Part shown: one piece after another, positions 51,707-64,000 of the stretch
How the letters are laid out: each line of letters opens with the position of its first letter
Position numbering within the stretch: the first letter of the stretch is position 1
From: Ensifer adhaerens
GTDB lineage: Bacteria; Pseudomonadota; Alphaproteobacteria; Rhizobiales; Rhizobiaceae
DNA: 64,000 bases
Reading direction: 5' to 3'
NCBI RefSeq assembly: GCF_013283195.1
Contig: NZ_JABEKT010000005.1
Location: forward strand, 236,684-300,683
Position numbers and translations under genes: made by a program
The notes under the pieces: generated by a model
What the model saw: the letters and a program-made list of their open reading frames with translations, nothing else
The model's database searches: none
What the model was told of the DNA's origin: nothing

Positions 51707-52585
51707 ATGCTCTACGACATCAGCCTGAAGATCACCTACGGCTACGAAGTGCCCGTATCCGGCGGGCGCCATCTGGTACGCGTGCTGCCCGCGACGCTGC
51801 CCGGCCGGCAGCGGCTCGTCGTCGGCTCGCTCAGCTGCCACCCGATGCCGGCGGAACGCTCCGAAAGCGTCGACTTTTTCGCCAACCCCTTCACCGCCAT
51901 CCTGTTTCGCGCCTCCCATGACGACCTCGTGATCCGCATGCAGGCGCGCGTGCAGGTGGAGCCGCTGCCGCTGACGGCGGACTTTTCAGCCGACCTGTCC
52001 CGTCTGCCGACGGAGCTGGCCGCCTGCTGGTCGGTCGACCCGGACGCGCCGCATCATTTCGTCGGCCCGAGCCCGCTGCTGGCAGAGGTGCCGGAAATCG
52101 CCGACTATGCCCGGGCCGTTGTCACCCCCGGCATGACCATACGCCAGATCGCGACAGCGATCTGCGCCCGCATCCACCGGGACTTCGTCTACGATGCCGA
52201 AGCAACGACGGTGAATACGACGGCGGCCGAAGCCTTCGCACTCAAGCGCGGCGTCTGCCAGGATTTCACCCATGTGATGATTGTGGCGCTGCGAAGCCTC
52301 GGCGTTCCCGCCGGTTATGTTAGTGGATTCTTAAGAACGATCCCGCCAGCCGGCAAGGAGCGCCTGGAAGGGGCCGACGCCATGCATGCCTGGGTTCGCA
52401 TATGGTGCGGCACCACCTCTGGTTGGCTCGAACTCGATCCTACCAACAATATTCCCGCCGGAACCGACCATATCGTTGTCGGCCATGGCCGCGACTATGG
52501 CGACGTCGCACCCGTCATCGGCGTCTTGAAGAGCTATGGCGGACAGAAGACCGAACAGGCCGTTGACGTCATTCCGGTCAACTGA
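51707..52585 (+). CDS. transglutaminase-like cysteine peptidase (short form)
   Basis: 292 residues: N-terminal beta domain (DISLKITYGYEVPVSGGRHLVRVLPATL) and transglutaminase core with catalytic Cys in RGVCQDFTHVMIVALR, His in MHAWVRIW and Asp in ELDPTNN. All three catalytic residues are present. ATG 51707, 16 bases after the ATP-grasp stop, closes the operon. Such short forms may hydrolyse the bond that the ATP-grasp makes (inference from the paired ligase/peptidase arrangement). Confidence 0.9.
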   Translation: MLYDISLKITYGYEVPVSGGRHLVRVLPATLPGRQRLVVGSLSCHPMPAERSESVDFFANPFTAILFRASHDDLVIRMQARVQVEPLPLTADFSADLSRLPTELAACWSVDPDAPHHFVGPSPLLAEVPEIADYARAVVTPGMTIRQIATAICARIHRDFVYDAEATTVNTTAAEAFALKRGVCQDFTHVMIVALRSLGVPAGYVSGFLRTIPPAGKERLEGADAMHAWVRIWCGTTSGWLELDPTNNIPAGTDHIVVGHGRDYGDVAPVIGVLKSYGGQKTEQAVDVIPVN

Positions 52586-52761
52586 CCCGTTTCGAGACAT
52601 CGCATTCCCGTTTTCAAACACCGAGGTGCCGCCGGAACCTGCTGTAAGCACTGGATTTCCAGCATTCCGCTAAAATTGAATCTATCGTCTGAACGATATC
52701 GTAAGTCATCGCCGCTAATGTTGCCCTCAAGCTTGCAACGTGTTCCTTGGGGTGTGCAGAG

Positions 52762-54012
52762 ATGGGAAAACGATCCACGATCAACCGGTCCTTCATGGCT
52801 ATGCTGAAGGACCGTGGCGGCAATTTCGGCATAATGGCAGCCTTGGTAATGCCATTGATCCTTGCCGCCGGTGGCGTCGCCATTGACATGGCCAAGATGG
52901 TAACCACCAAAAACCAGATGCAGGATGCGGCCGACGCGGCGGCACTCGCGGCGGCCTCCGCCCTGGTATCGAAGGAAAAGCCCGATATCGCCAAGGCCAA
53001 GGAAATTGCGACAAACTTCCTGAAGGCGCAAACCGCCGGCAATGTCGTCGACGTTCCGGACAGCGGCAATGGCGCGTCCGGCAGCGGCTCTCTCGCATCG
53101 GCCAAATCGGCACCGCCTGAAGTGCTGGAGGTCAACTCTTCGACGGTCGACATTCTTGAGACCGCCAACGGCGCGACCGGCAAGGCCTTCAAGGTGACGG
53201 TCGCCAACAAGAAGACGATTCAGTTCAACGCGATGACACGCCTCCTTGGGCAGGATTCGATACTGCTCGAGACCCGGGCCACGGCGGAAAGCGCCACCGA
53301 AACCAAGAACGCGCTGTCGATGTATCTCGTCCTCGACCGTTCCGGCTCCATGGCCTGGAAGACCAACACGAAAAACCCGGCCAAGACGTCATGCCCGAAC
53401 TATACGGAATCGAACTGGGGCAAGTATCCCAATCTGGCAGCCACGAGCCCCTGCTACATTACCAAGGTCGATGCCCTCAAGACGGCCGTGAAGGATTTGC
53501 TGGCGCAGCTGAAGACCGCCGACCCGAAGGACCTTTACGTCCGCACGGCGGCCGTTTCCTACAACTCGGCGCAGGATACGGCCGGCAATCTCGATTGGGG
53601 CACAACAGGGACCGCGACCTATGTCAACGCGCTGGTTGCAACCGGCGGCACGGCATCGGGCAATGCCTTCAAGACGGCCTACAACAAGGTGATGGCGACG
53701 ACTGAAAATACCGCGCACAAGGCCAAGAACGGCCAGGTTGCGACGAAATACATCGTCTTCATGACCGACGGCGACAACAACAACACCAGCGACGATACCC
53801 TGACGCTGCAATGGTGCGATACGGCACGCAAGAACAACGTTCAGGTCTATACCGTCGCCTTCATGGCACCCGATCGCGGCAAGAACCTGCTCAAGTCCTG
53901 CGCGACCACAACCGCCAACTATTTCCAGGCGGAAGAAGCTGCCGATCTGATCGCAGCCTTCAAGGCGATCGGCGAGAAGGCGTCGGCCATGGCGACCCGC
54001 CTGACCAAGTAA
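52762..54012 (+). CDS. TadG-like protein with von Willebrand factor A domain
   Basis: 416 residues. The N-terminal Tad segment (about 20-50, RGGNFGIMAALVMPLILAAGGVAIDMAKMV) is a type IV pilin-like or TadE/TadG membrane helix, followed by a Ala/Lys-rich region and a VWA domain (about 195-410) with an intact MIDAS motif DRSGSM and GDNNN. Exported, inner-membrane anchored. ATG 52762 (MGKRSTINRSF) is preferred over the in-frame upstream start. No other tad genes are near, so it is a stand-alone member, of which rhizobia have several; possible role in pilus assembly or cell-surface adhesion. Own terminator follows. Confidence 0.85.
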   Translation: MGKRSTINRSFMAMLKDRGGNFGIMAALVMPLILAAGGVAIDMAKMVTTKNQMQDAADAAALAAASALVSKEKPDIAKAKEIATNFLKAQTAGNVVDVPDSGNGASGSGSLASAKSAPPEVLEVNSSTVDILETANGATGKAFKVTVANKKTIQFNAMTRLLGQDSILLETRATAESATETKNALSMYLVLDRSGSMAWKTNTKNPAKTSCPNYTESNWGKYPNLAATSPCYITKVDALKTAVKDLLAQLKTADPKDLYVRTAAVSYNSAQDTAGNLDWGTTGTATYVNALVATGGTASGNAFKTAYNKVMATTENTAHKAKNGQVATKYIVFMTDGDNNNTSDDTLTLQWCDTARKNNVQVYTVAFMAPDRGKNLLKSCATTTANYFQAEEAADLIAAFKAIGEKASAMATRLTK

Positions 54013-54034
54013 ACAAACAAAAGCGCGCATCCCT

Positions 54035-54066
54035 ATGCCGCCCGGTCCAGCCGGGCGGCATTTTTC
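54035..54066 (+). terminator. terminator of the TadG-like gene
   Basis: Perfect stem ATGCCGCCCGG / CCGGGCGGCAT with a TCCAG loop and a T run. Confidence 0.9.
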
Positions 54067-54237
54067 GTTCGCGCGACCGTCAAAGCGTCAGTGCATCACC
54101 GCGCATCCCTTCTATTCAGGCAATTCTAATCCTTTTAAAAACAGCTGTTGCAAGCGCTTCGGATCGATGCATAAATTGCCCATCCCCGGTCGGTTCCGGC
54201 CTGCGACCTCCCAACGCAACAGGGTAAGACAGTTCTG

Positions 54238-56699
<2,462 letters not shown>

Positions 56700-56703
<4 letters not shown>

Positions 56704-58910
56704 CCCCTTCGGCCGGCAAGGACCCGGAACCTGCAGCTTCAGCCCTGCTGTCAACGCCGGCCATTGCGGCCATTCTCACGGGCACGTACGACGATCCCTT
56801 TGCCGTTCTTGGCATTCATCCGGCGGGGAAAAACTACGTCGCCCGCTGCTTCATCCCGGATGCCGTCAGTGTCGTTGCTGAAACGCTGGCCGGCAAGGAA
56901 CTCGGAGCCCTCGAGCGGCGCGACGACGCGGGCTTCTTCGAAGGGCCGGTCTCTCTGCGCAAGGTCCAGCCGGTGCGCTATCGCGCGCGCAACGATGGCG
57001 GCGAGTGGATCGTCGTCGATCCCTATTCTTTCGGTCCCGTGCTCGGGCCGATGGACGATTACTACATCCGCGAGGGCTCGCATCTCCGGCTGTTCGACAA
57101 GATGGGCGCCCATCCGATCGAGCATGAAGGCGCTCAAGGCTACCATTTCGCCGTCTGGGCCCCCAATGCCAAGCGCGTCTCGGTCGTCGGCCAGTTCAAC
57201 GACTGGGACGGACGGCGCCATGTGATGCGGCTTCGCACCGACACCGGCATCTGGGAGATCTTCATCCCCGGCGTCGAGGCGGGTCTTGCCTACAAGTACG
57301 AAATTCTCGACCGTGAGGGCACGCTGCTGCCCTTGAAGGCGGACCCCTTCGCGCGCCGCTCCGAGCTTCGGCCCAACACCGCCTCGGTGACGACGCCCGA
57401 AATCGCGCAGGTCTGGGAAGACGAGGCGCATCGCGCCCATTGGGCATCGGCGGACGCCCGCCGCCAGCCGATCTCGATCTATGAGGTACATGCCGGCTCG
57501 TGGCAGCGCCGCGATAACGGCGACATGCTGTCTTGGGACGAGCTTGCCGACCGACTGATCCCCTACTGCGTCGACATGGGTTTCACCCATATCGAGTTCC
57601 TGCCGATCTCCGAATTCCCGTACGACCCCTCCTGGGGCTACCAGACAACAGGCCTCTATGCGCCGACGGCGCGCTTTGGCGAGCCGGAAGGGTTCGCGCG
57701 GTTCGTCAATGGCTGCCACAAGGTCGGCCTCGGCGTACTCCTCGATTGGGTGCCGGCGCATTTCCCGACTGATGAGCACGGCTTGCGCTGGTTTGACGGC
57801 ACCGCGCTCTACGAACACGAAGATCCGCGCCAGGGTTTTCATCCTGACTGGAACACGGCGATCTACAATTTCGGTCGGCAGGAAGTGCTGTCGTTCCTCG
57901 TCAACAATGCGCTCTATTGGGCGGAAAAATTCCACGTAGACGGTCTGCGCGTCGATGCTGTCGCCTCGATGCTCTATCTCGATTACTCGCGCAAACACGG
58001 CGAATGGGTGCCGAACGAGTATGGCGGCAACGAGAACCTCGAGGCGGTCCGCTTCGTTCAGACGATGAACACCGAGATCTACGCCTCTCACAAGGGCATT
58101 CTGACGATTGCCGAGGAATCGACCTCCTGGCCCAAGGTATCGCACCCGGTCCATGCCGGGGGCTTGGGCTTCGGCTTCAAGTGGAACATGGGCTTCATGC
58201 ATGACACGTTGCAATACATGTCGCGCGAGCCGATCCACCGTCGCCACCACCACAACGACCTGACGTTCGGCCTGCTTTATGCCTTCAGCGAAAACTTCGT
58301 GCTGCCGCTGTCCCACGACGAGGTCGTGCACGGCAAGGGCTCGCTGATCGCCAAGATGACCGGCGACGACTGGCAGAAATTCGCCAACCTGCGCGCCTAC
58401 TACGCCTTCATGTGGGGCTATCCCGGCAAGAAGCTGCTGTTCATGGGCCAGGAATTTGCGCAGTGGCGCGAATGGTCGGAGGAGCGCGCGCTCGACTGGA
58501 ACCTGCTCGAATATCACCTGCACGAAGGCATGCGACGGCTGGTGCGCGACCTCAACGGCACCTATCGCTCGAAGCCGGCGCTGCATGCCCGCGATTGCGA
58601 AGGCGACGGCTTCGAATGGCTGATCGCCGACGATCGCGACAATTCGGTCTTTGCCTGGCTACGCAAGGCGCCCGGCGAAAAGCTCGTCGCCGTCATTACC
58701 AATTTCACGCCCGTCTATCGGGAAAACTACACGATCCCGCTTCCGGTCGCGGGTCGCTGGAAGGAAATCCTGAACACCGACGCGGAAATCTATGGGGGGA
58801 GTGGCAAGGGCAACGGCGGCGCAGTTCAGGCACAGAAGGACAAGACAGGAGCGATAACAGCCACCATCACCTTGCCACCCTTGGCAACGCTGATGCTGGA
58901 ACAGGATTAG
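56700..58910 (+). CDS. glgB: 1,4-alpha-glucan branching enzyme
   Basis: Transfers glucan chains to make alpha-1,6 branches in glycogen. 736 residues: N-terminal carbohydrate-binding modules (CBM48, about 100-215: GYHFAVWAPNAKRVSVVGQFNDWDG) and a GH13 barrel with the nucleophile Asp in VDGLRVDAVASML, the acid Glu in TIAEESTSW and the transition-state His-Asp in PLSHDEVVHGKGSL. The start ATG overlaps the glgP stop. Downstream, a dispersed repeat separates it from glgC. Confidence 0.96.
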
Positions 58911-58985
58911 AGCATTTTCAGGAAAAGTGCCTGGCGGCCTTCCTTCAGAAAATGCGTAAAAACAAAGCGATAGCGTGTTTCAGCC
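58908..58985 (+). repeat. diverged copy of a common rhizobial intergenic repeat
   Basis: The stretch beginning at the glgB stop (TTAGAGCATTTTCAGGAAAA) and ending near AAAATGCGTAAAAACAAAGC then GATAGCGTGTTTCAG resembles a short palindromic repeat that recurs between genes in Rhizobium and Sinorhizobium genomes (recalled from memory). AGAGCATTTTC and GAAAATGCGT form the inverted pair. It fills most of the glgB-glgC gap of 183 bases. Confidence 0.55.
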
Positions 58986-59093
58986 GAAGGAGTGAACCGA
59001 ACGGCGGGAGCGCAAGAAGAAATTTCGAGGGCCGCAAGGCGTCGCAAAAGTCGCCGTGACGATCCCGAGGAACAATGATTTTGGGGAGGACAA

Positions 59094-60356
59094 ATGGTGG
59101 AAAAGCGTACGCAACCCTTGGCCCGTGATGCCATGGCCTATGTTCTCGCTGGCGGCCGCGGCAGCCGCCTGAAGGAATTGACCGACCGGCGGGCAAAGCC
59201 GGCCGTCTACTTCGGCGGCAAGGCCCGCATCATCGACTTCGCTCTCTCGAACGCGCTGAATTCCGGCATCCGCCGCATTGGCGTCGCCACCCAGTACAAG
59301 GCGCACTCGCTGATCCGCCATCTGCAGCGCGGCTGGAACTTCTTCCGCCCCGAGCGAAACGAAAGCTTCGACATCCTGCCGGCAAGCCAGCGCGTCTCTG
59401 AGACGCAATGGTACGAAGGCACCGCCGACGCGGTCTACCAGAACATCGACATCATCGAGGACCACGGCGTCGAATACATGGTCATCCTCGCGGGCGACCA
59501 CATCTACAAGATGGACTACGAATTGATGCTGCAGCAGCACGTCGATTCCGGCGCCGACGTCACCATCGGCTGCCTTGAAGTGCCGCGCATGGAAGCAACC
59601 GGCTTCGGCGTCATGCACGTCGACGACAAGGACCGTATCATCGCCTTCGTCGAGAAACCGGCCGATCCGCCAGGCATCCCCGGAAATCCCGAGATGGCCC
59701 TTGCCTCGATGGGCATCTATGTCTTCCACACCAAGTTCCTGATGGACCTTTTGCGGCGCGACGCCGCCGACCCGAAATCGAGCCGCGACTTCGGCAAGGA
59801 CATCATCCCCTATATCGTCGACAACGGTAAGGCTGTCGCCCACCGCTTCAACCAGTCCTGCGTCCGTTCCGATTTCGAGCGCGAGGCCTATTGGCGCGAC
59901 GTCGGCACGATCGATGCCTATTGGCAGGCCAACATCGACCTGACCCATGTGACGCCGGAGCTCGACATCTACGACAGCACCTGGCCGATCTGGACCTTTG
60001 CCGAGATCAAGCCGCCTGCAAAATTCGTGCACGACGATGAAAACCGTCGCGGTTCGGCAACCTCCTCGTTGGTGTCGGGCGACTGCATCATCTCGGGCGC
60101 TGCCCTTAACCGTAGCCTGCTTTTCACCGGCGTCCGCGTAAATTCATATTCGCGACTGGAAAATGCCGTCATCCTGCCCGATGTGAAGATCGGTCGCCGC
60201 GCGTTGCTCAGCAACGTGGTGATCGATAGCCGCGTGGTCATTCCGGAGGGCCTCGTTGTCGGTGAAGATCCGGAGTTGGATGCGAAGCGCTTCCGCCGTT
60301 CGGAAAACGGCGTTTGCCTGATCACCCAAACGATGATCGACAAACTGGGAATGTAG
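59094..60356 (+). CDS. glgC: glucose-1-phosphate adenylyltransferase
   Basis: Makes ADP-glucose from ATP and glucose 1-phosphate, the committed and allosterically controlled step of glycogen synthesis. 420 residues. Motifs: [20 protein letters not shown] (nucleotide binding and regulatory lysine region), [24 protein letters not shown] and the glucose-1-phosphate site [10 protein letters not shown]; the C-terminal left-handed helix carries [29 protein letters not shown] precedes the ATG. Followed by glgA after 11 bases. Confidence 0.97.
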   Translation: MVEKRTQPLARDAMAYVLAGGRGSRLKELTDRRAKPAVYFGGKARIIDFALSNALNSGIRRIGVATQYKAHSLIRHLQRGWNFFRPERNESFDILPASQRVSETQWYEGTADAVYQNIDIIEDHGVEYMVILAGDHIYKMDYELMLQQHVDSGADVTIGCLEVPRMEATGFGVMHVDDKDRIIAFVEKPADPPGIPGNPEMALASMGIYVFHTKFLMDLLRRDAADPKSSRDFGKDIIPYIVDNGKAVAHRFNQSCVRSDFEREAYWRDVGTIDAYWQANIDLTHVTPELDIYDSTWPIWTFAEIKPPAKFVHDDENRRGSATSSLVSGDCIISGAALNRSLLFTGVRVNSYSRLENAVILPDVKIGRRALLSNVVIDSRVVIPEGLVVGEDPELDAKRFRRSENGVCLITQTMIDKLGM

Positions 60357-60367
60357 GTCCGCCTCTG

Positions 60368-61810
60368 ATGAACATCCTTTCCGTTGCGTCCGAAGTGTAT
60401 CCGCTGGTCAAGACCGGGGGGCTCGCCGACGTCGTCGGCGCCCTGCCGGCAGCGCTGTCGCCGCACGGTATCCGCACCCGCACATTGGTGCCCGGCTATC
60501 CCGCCGTGCTGCAAAAGCTGAAGAAGAAAAAGAAGGTGGGCAGCTTTGCCAACCTGTTCGGCAGCCCTGCCTCGGTTCTCGCCGCCGATCTCGACGGGCT
60601 CGATTTGCTGGTCCTCGATCTGCCCACACTCTACGAACGCGACGGCGGGCCCTATGTCGACGCCACCGGCCGCGACTATGTCGACAACTTCCGCCGCTTC
60701 GCCGCCCTTTCATTGGCCGCGGCCGAAATCGCCGCCGGCGATGTCGTGGCCGGTTGGAAGCCCGATATCGTCCATGTGCACGACTGGCAGACGGCGCTGA
60801 CGCCGGTCTATATGCGCTTTGGCCGCGCAGCCTCCACACCGACGGTCATGACCATCCACAACATCGCCTTCCAGGGGCAGTTCGGGCCGGAAGTCTTTGC
60901 CGAGCTGGCGCTTCCGCCCGAAGCCTTCTCGATGCAGTTCGTCGAATATTACGGCGATGTCGGCTTCCTCAAGGGTGGTCTGCAGACCGCAAATGCGATC
61001 ACCACCGTCAGCCCGTCCTATGCGCAGGAAATCCTGACACCGGAATTCGGCATGGGTCTCGAGGGTTTGCTGAAGAGCAGGCTTTCCGACCTTTCCGGCA
61101 TCGTCAACGGTATCGACGCCGATGTCTGGAACCCGGCAAGCGACCCGCTGATCGCCCAGCATTTCAGCGCGACGACCTTGAAGCAGCGTGGCGCCAACCG
61201 GCGGGCAATCGAGGAACGCTTCGGGCTGGAACAGGGCAACGGCCCGATCTTCTGCGTCATCAGCCGGCTCACCTGGCAGAAGGGCATGGATCTGCTTGCC
61301 GAGGTTACCGACGAGATCGTGGCGATGGGCGGCAAGCTCATCGTTCTCGGCTCCGGCGACACTGCGCTCGAAGGCGCGCTTCTTGCTGCCGCCTCGCGTC
61401 ACCGCGGCCATGTCGGCATGGTCACCGGCTATAACGAACCGCTCTCCCACCTGATGCAGGCGGGATCGGACGCAATCCTCATCCCGTCGCGCTTCGAGCC
61501 CTGCGGGCTCACCCAGCTTTACGGCCTGCGCTACGGTTGCGTGCCTGTCGTCGCGCGCACCGGCGGTCTTGCCGACACCATCATCGACGCGAACGAAGCG
61601 GGATTGTCGGCCAAGGTCGCGACCGGTTTCCAGTTCACGCCGGTCAACGCCGACGGGTTGCGTCTTGCGATCCGGCGCGTCTTCCGTGCATACAACGAAC
61701 CGAAAGTCTGGGCGCGTCTGCAGACCCAGGGCATGAAATCGGACGTATCCTGGGCCAGAAGTGCCGAGCGTTACGTCTCTCTATATTCCGGTCTTCTCGG
61801 GAAAGGCTAA
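60368..61810 (+). CDS. glgA: glycogen synthase (ADP-glucose)
   Basis: Adds glucose from ADP-glucose to the glucan chain. 480 residues of the GT5 family with the N-terminal [14 protein letters not shown] (ADP-glucose loop), [22 protein letters not shown] and the C-terminal [17 protein letters not shown] motif. ATG 60368 is used because the family begins [18 protein letters not shown]; the frame is open into the end of glgC. Six bases separate it from pgm. Confidence 0.97.
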   Translation: MNILSVASEVYPLVKTGGLADVVGALPAALSPHGIRTRTLVPGYPAVLQKLKKKKKVGSFANLFGSPASVLAADLDGLDLLVLDLPTLYERDGGPYVDATGRDYVDNFRRFAALSLAAAEIAAGDVVAGWKPDIVHVHDWQTALTPVYMRFGRAASTPTVMTIHNIAFQGQFGPEVFAELALPPEAFSMQFVEYYGDVGFLKGGLQTANAITTVSPSYAQEILTPEFGMGLEGLLKSRLSDLSGIVNGIDADVWNPASDPLIAQHFSATTLKQRGANRRAIEERFGLEQGNGPIFCVISRLTWQKGMDLLAEVTDEIVAMGGKLIVLGSGDTALEGALLAAASRHRGHVGMVTGYNEPLSHLMQAGSDAILIPSRFEPCGLTQLYGLRYGCVPVVARTGGLADTIIDANEAGLSAKVATGFQFTPVNADGLRLAIRRVFRAYNEPKVWARLQTQGMKSDVSWARSAERYVSLYSGLLGKG

Positions 61811-63445
<1,635 letters not shown>

Positions 63446-63617
63446 GGGGGCGCCCCAACAGGGGCGTTCGAAGATCTGACATTGCCGCGGCATGTTTGCT
63501 GAAATCGGAAACGGATTTGGGCGAAGGTGATGCGGCAGACTTCACGTGTTGCAGCGTCCTTCGCGCGTCATTTCTGGCGCGCGGCGCTGCAGGAAAAAGC
63601 CGAGGGGGCCCTGATCG

Positions 63618-64000
63618 ATGCCGAAAGCCGCACTGCCACCCCTCGGCGCCACGCTTACCCCTGATGGCACGCGCTTTGCCGTGTGGTCCCGCAACGCCGC
63701 GCGCATCGACCTCTGCCTGTTCGACAAGGCGGGCGAAGAGGCCTTGTGCCAACTGCCGATGGTGCGCGACGGCGACGTGCACAGCCTTGTGGTCGCCGAT
63801 GCGCCGAAGGGGACGCGCTACGGCTATCGCGCCGATGGCGTCTACTCGCCCGACCACGGCCTCTGGTTCGATCCGTCAAAGTTTTTGGTCGACCCCTACG
63901 CCATCGAACTCGACCGGCCGTTCCGGCACGATCCGAGGCTCACCATCTTCGGCGAGGACACAGCCGATCTCGTGCCAAAGGCAATCGTCACCGACATCAA
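63618..64000 (+). CDS. glgX: glycogen debranching enzyme, N-terminal part (3' cut by window)
   Basis: Hydrolyses alpha-1,6 branches of phosphorylase limit dextrin. The first 127 codons are visible, open to the window end: LPPLGATLTPDGTRFAVWSRNAARIDLCLFD is the CBM48 module at the N-terminus of GlgX/isoamylase enzymes, followed by GTRYGYRADGVYSPDHGLWFDPSKFLVDPYA. The catalytic barrel lies beyond the window. ATG 63618 is chosen from the fit to family N-termini (an AGG-type ribosome site is only weak). The 172-base gap after pgm shows only a short CGCCCC/GGGGCG hairpin just after the pgm stop, without a clear T run. Confidence 0.9.
   Translation, partial: MPKAALPPLGATLTPDGTRFAVWSRNAARIDLCLFDKAGEEALCQLPMVRDGDVHSLVVADAPKGTRYGYRADGVYSPDHGLWFDPSKFLVDPYAIELDRPFRHDPRLTIFGEDTADLVPKAIVTDI

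Noticed and set aside
48610..51708. Minus-strand open frame of 1032 codons opposite the ATP-grasp gene
   Set aside because: Mirror of codon bias in the true gene; the plus-strand protein has clear family motifs.

Overview
The window looks like a chromosomal segment of a fast-growing rhizobium of the Sinorhizobium/Ensifer group. Coding sequence is GC-rich with rhizobial codon use. There is a Brucella/Rhizobium-type Omp10 lipoprotein, a homospermidine synthase, a CpdR cell-cycle response regulator, a suhB/MmgR-type small RNA, a ROSE-type thermometer on a small heat-shock gene and a glgP-glgB-glgC-glgA-pgm-glgX cluster. The order hss - omp10 - nucleotidase - hemH - qmcA/nfeD - galU - mltB - gltD/gltB - ltaE - ibpA - hisN - formylglutamate amidohydrolase - cpdR - ilvD matches, from memory, the SMc040xx region of S. 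meliloti; I could not check this by alignment.

Layout. 1-12.2 kb: envelope and metabolic genes (homospermidine synthase end, Omp10, LysM-tailed 5'-nucleotidase, ferrochelatase, SPFH/NfeD pair, beta-barrel protein, GalU, lytic transglycosylase, degenerate SGNH protein). 12.2-18.5 kb: gltBD glutamate synthase on the minus strand. 19-26.5 kb: threonine aldolase, a LysR/transporter pair, heat-shock gene with RpoH-like promoter and RNA thermometer, two hydrolases, hisN, MmgR-type sRNA and cpdR. 26.8-34.7 kb: a probable accessory block between tRNA-Val(GAC) and ilvD (hydrolase, peroxiredoxin-like protein, large zinc-ribbon adenylate cyclase/ATPase/TPR protein, tiny membrane protein, dapA paralogue). 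36.7-45.6 kb: a patchwork of detoxification and stress genes with their own regulators (two GFA-family genes, one frameshifted; two MarR regulators; DUF899, DUF1579 and VOC proteins; a diguanylate cyclase; LysR plus aldo/keto reductase). 46-52.6 kb: a three-gene transglutaminase / circularly permuted ATP-grasp operon. 52.8-54 kb: a Tad-like von Willebrand protein. 54.2 kb to the end: the glycogen cluster, running off the window inside glgX.

The most notable non-coding structures are: two 270-bp copies of a hairpin-forming MITE-like element about 42 kb apart in opposite orientation (94% identical by my hand alignment), plus a possible decayed end; a ROSE-like thermometer preceded by a heat-shock promoter; an orphan plus-strand terminator implying an undescribed small RNA; the MmgR-type sRNA; and three copies of a TGACA-N6-TGTCR palindrome linking a MarR regulator to both GFA genes. 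The least understood protein system is the transglutaminase/ATP-grasp trio, whose promoter region carries one of the MITE copies.

All coordinates were read by eye and family names come from recognised motifs; no database search was run.
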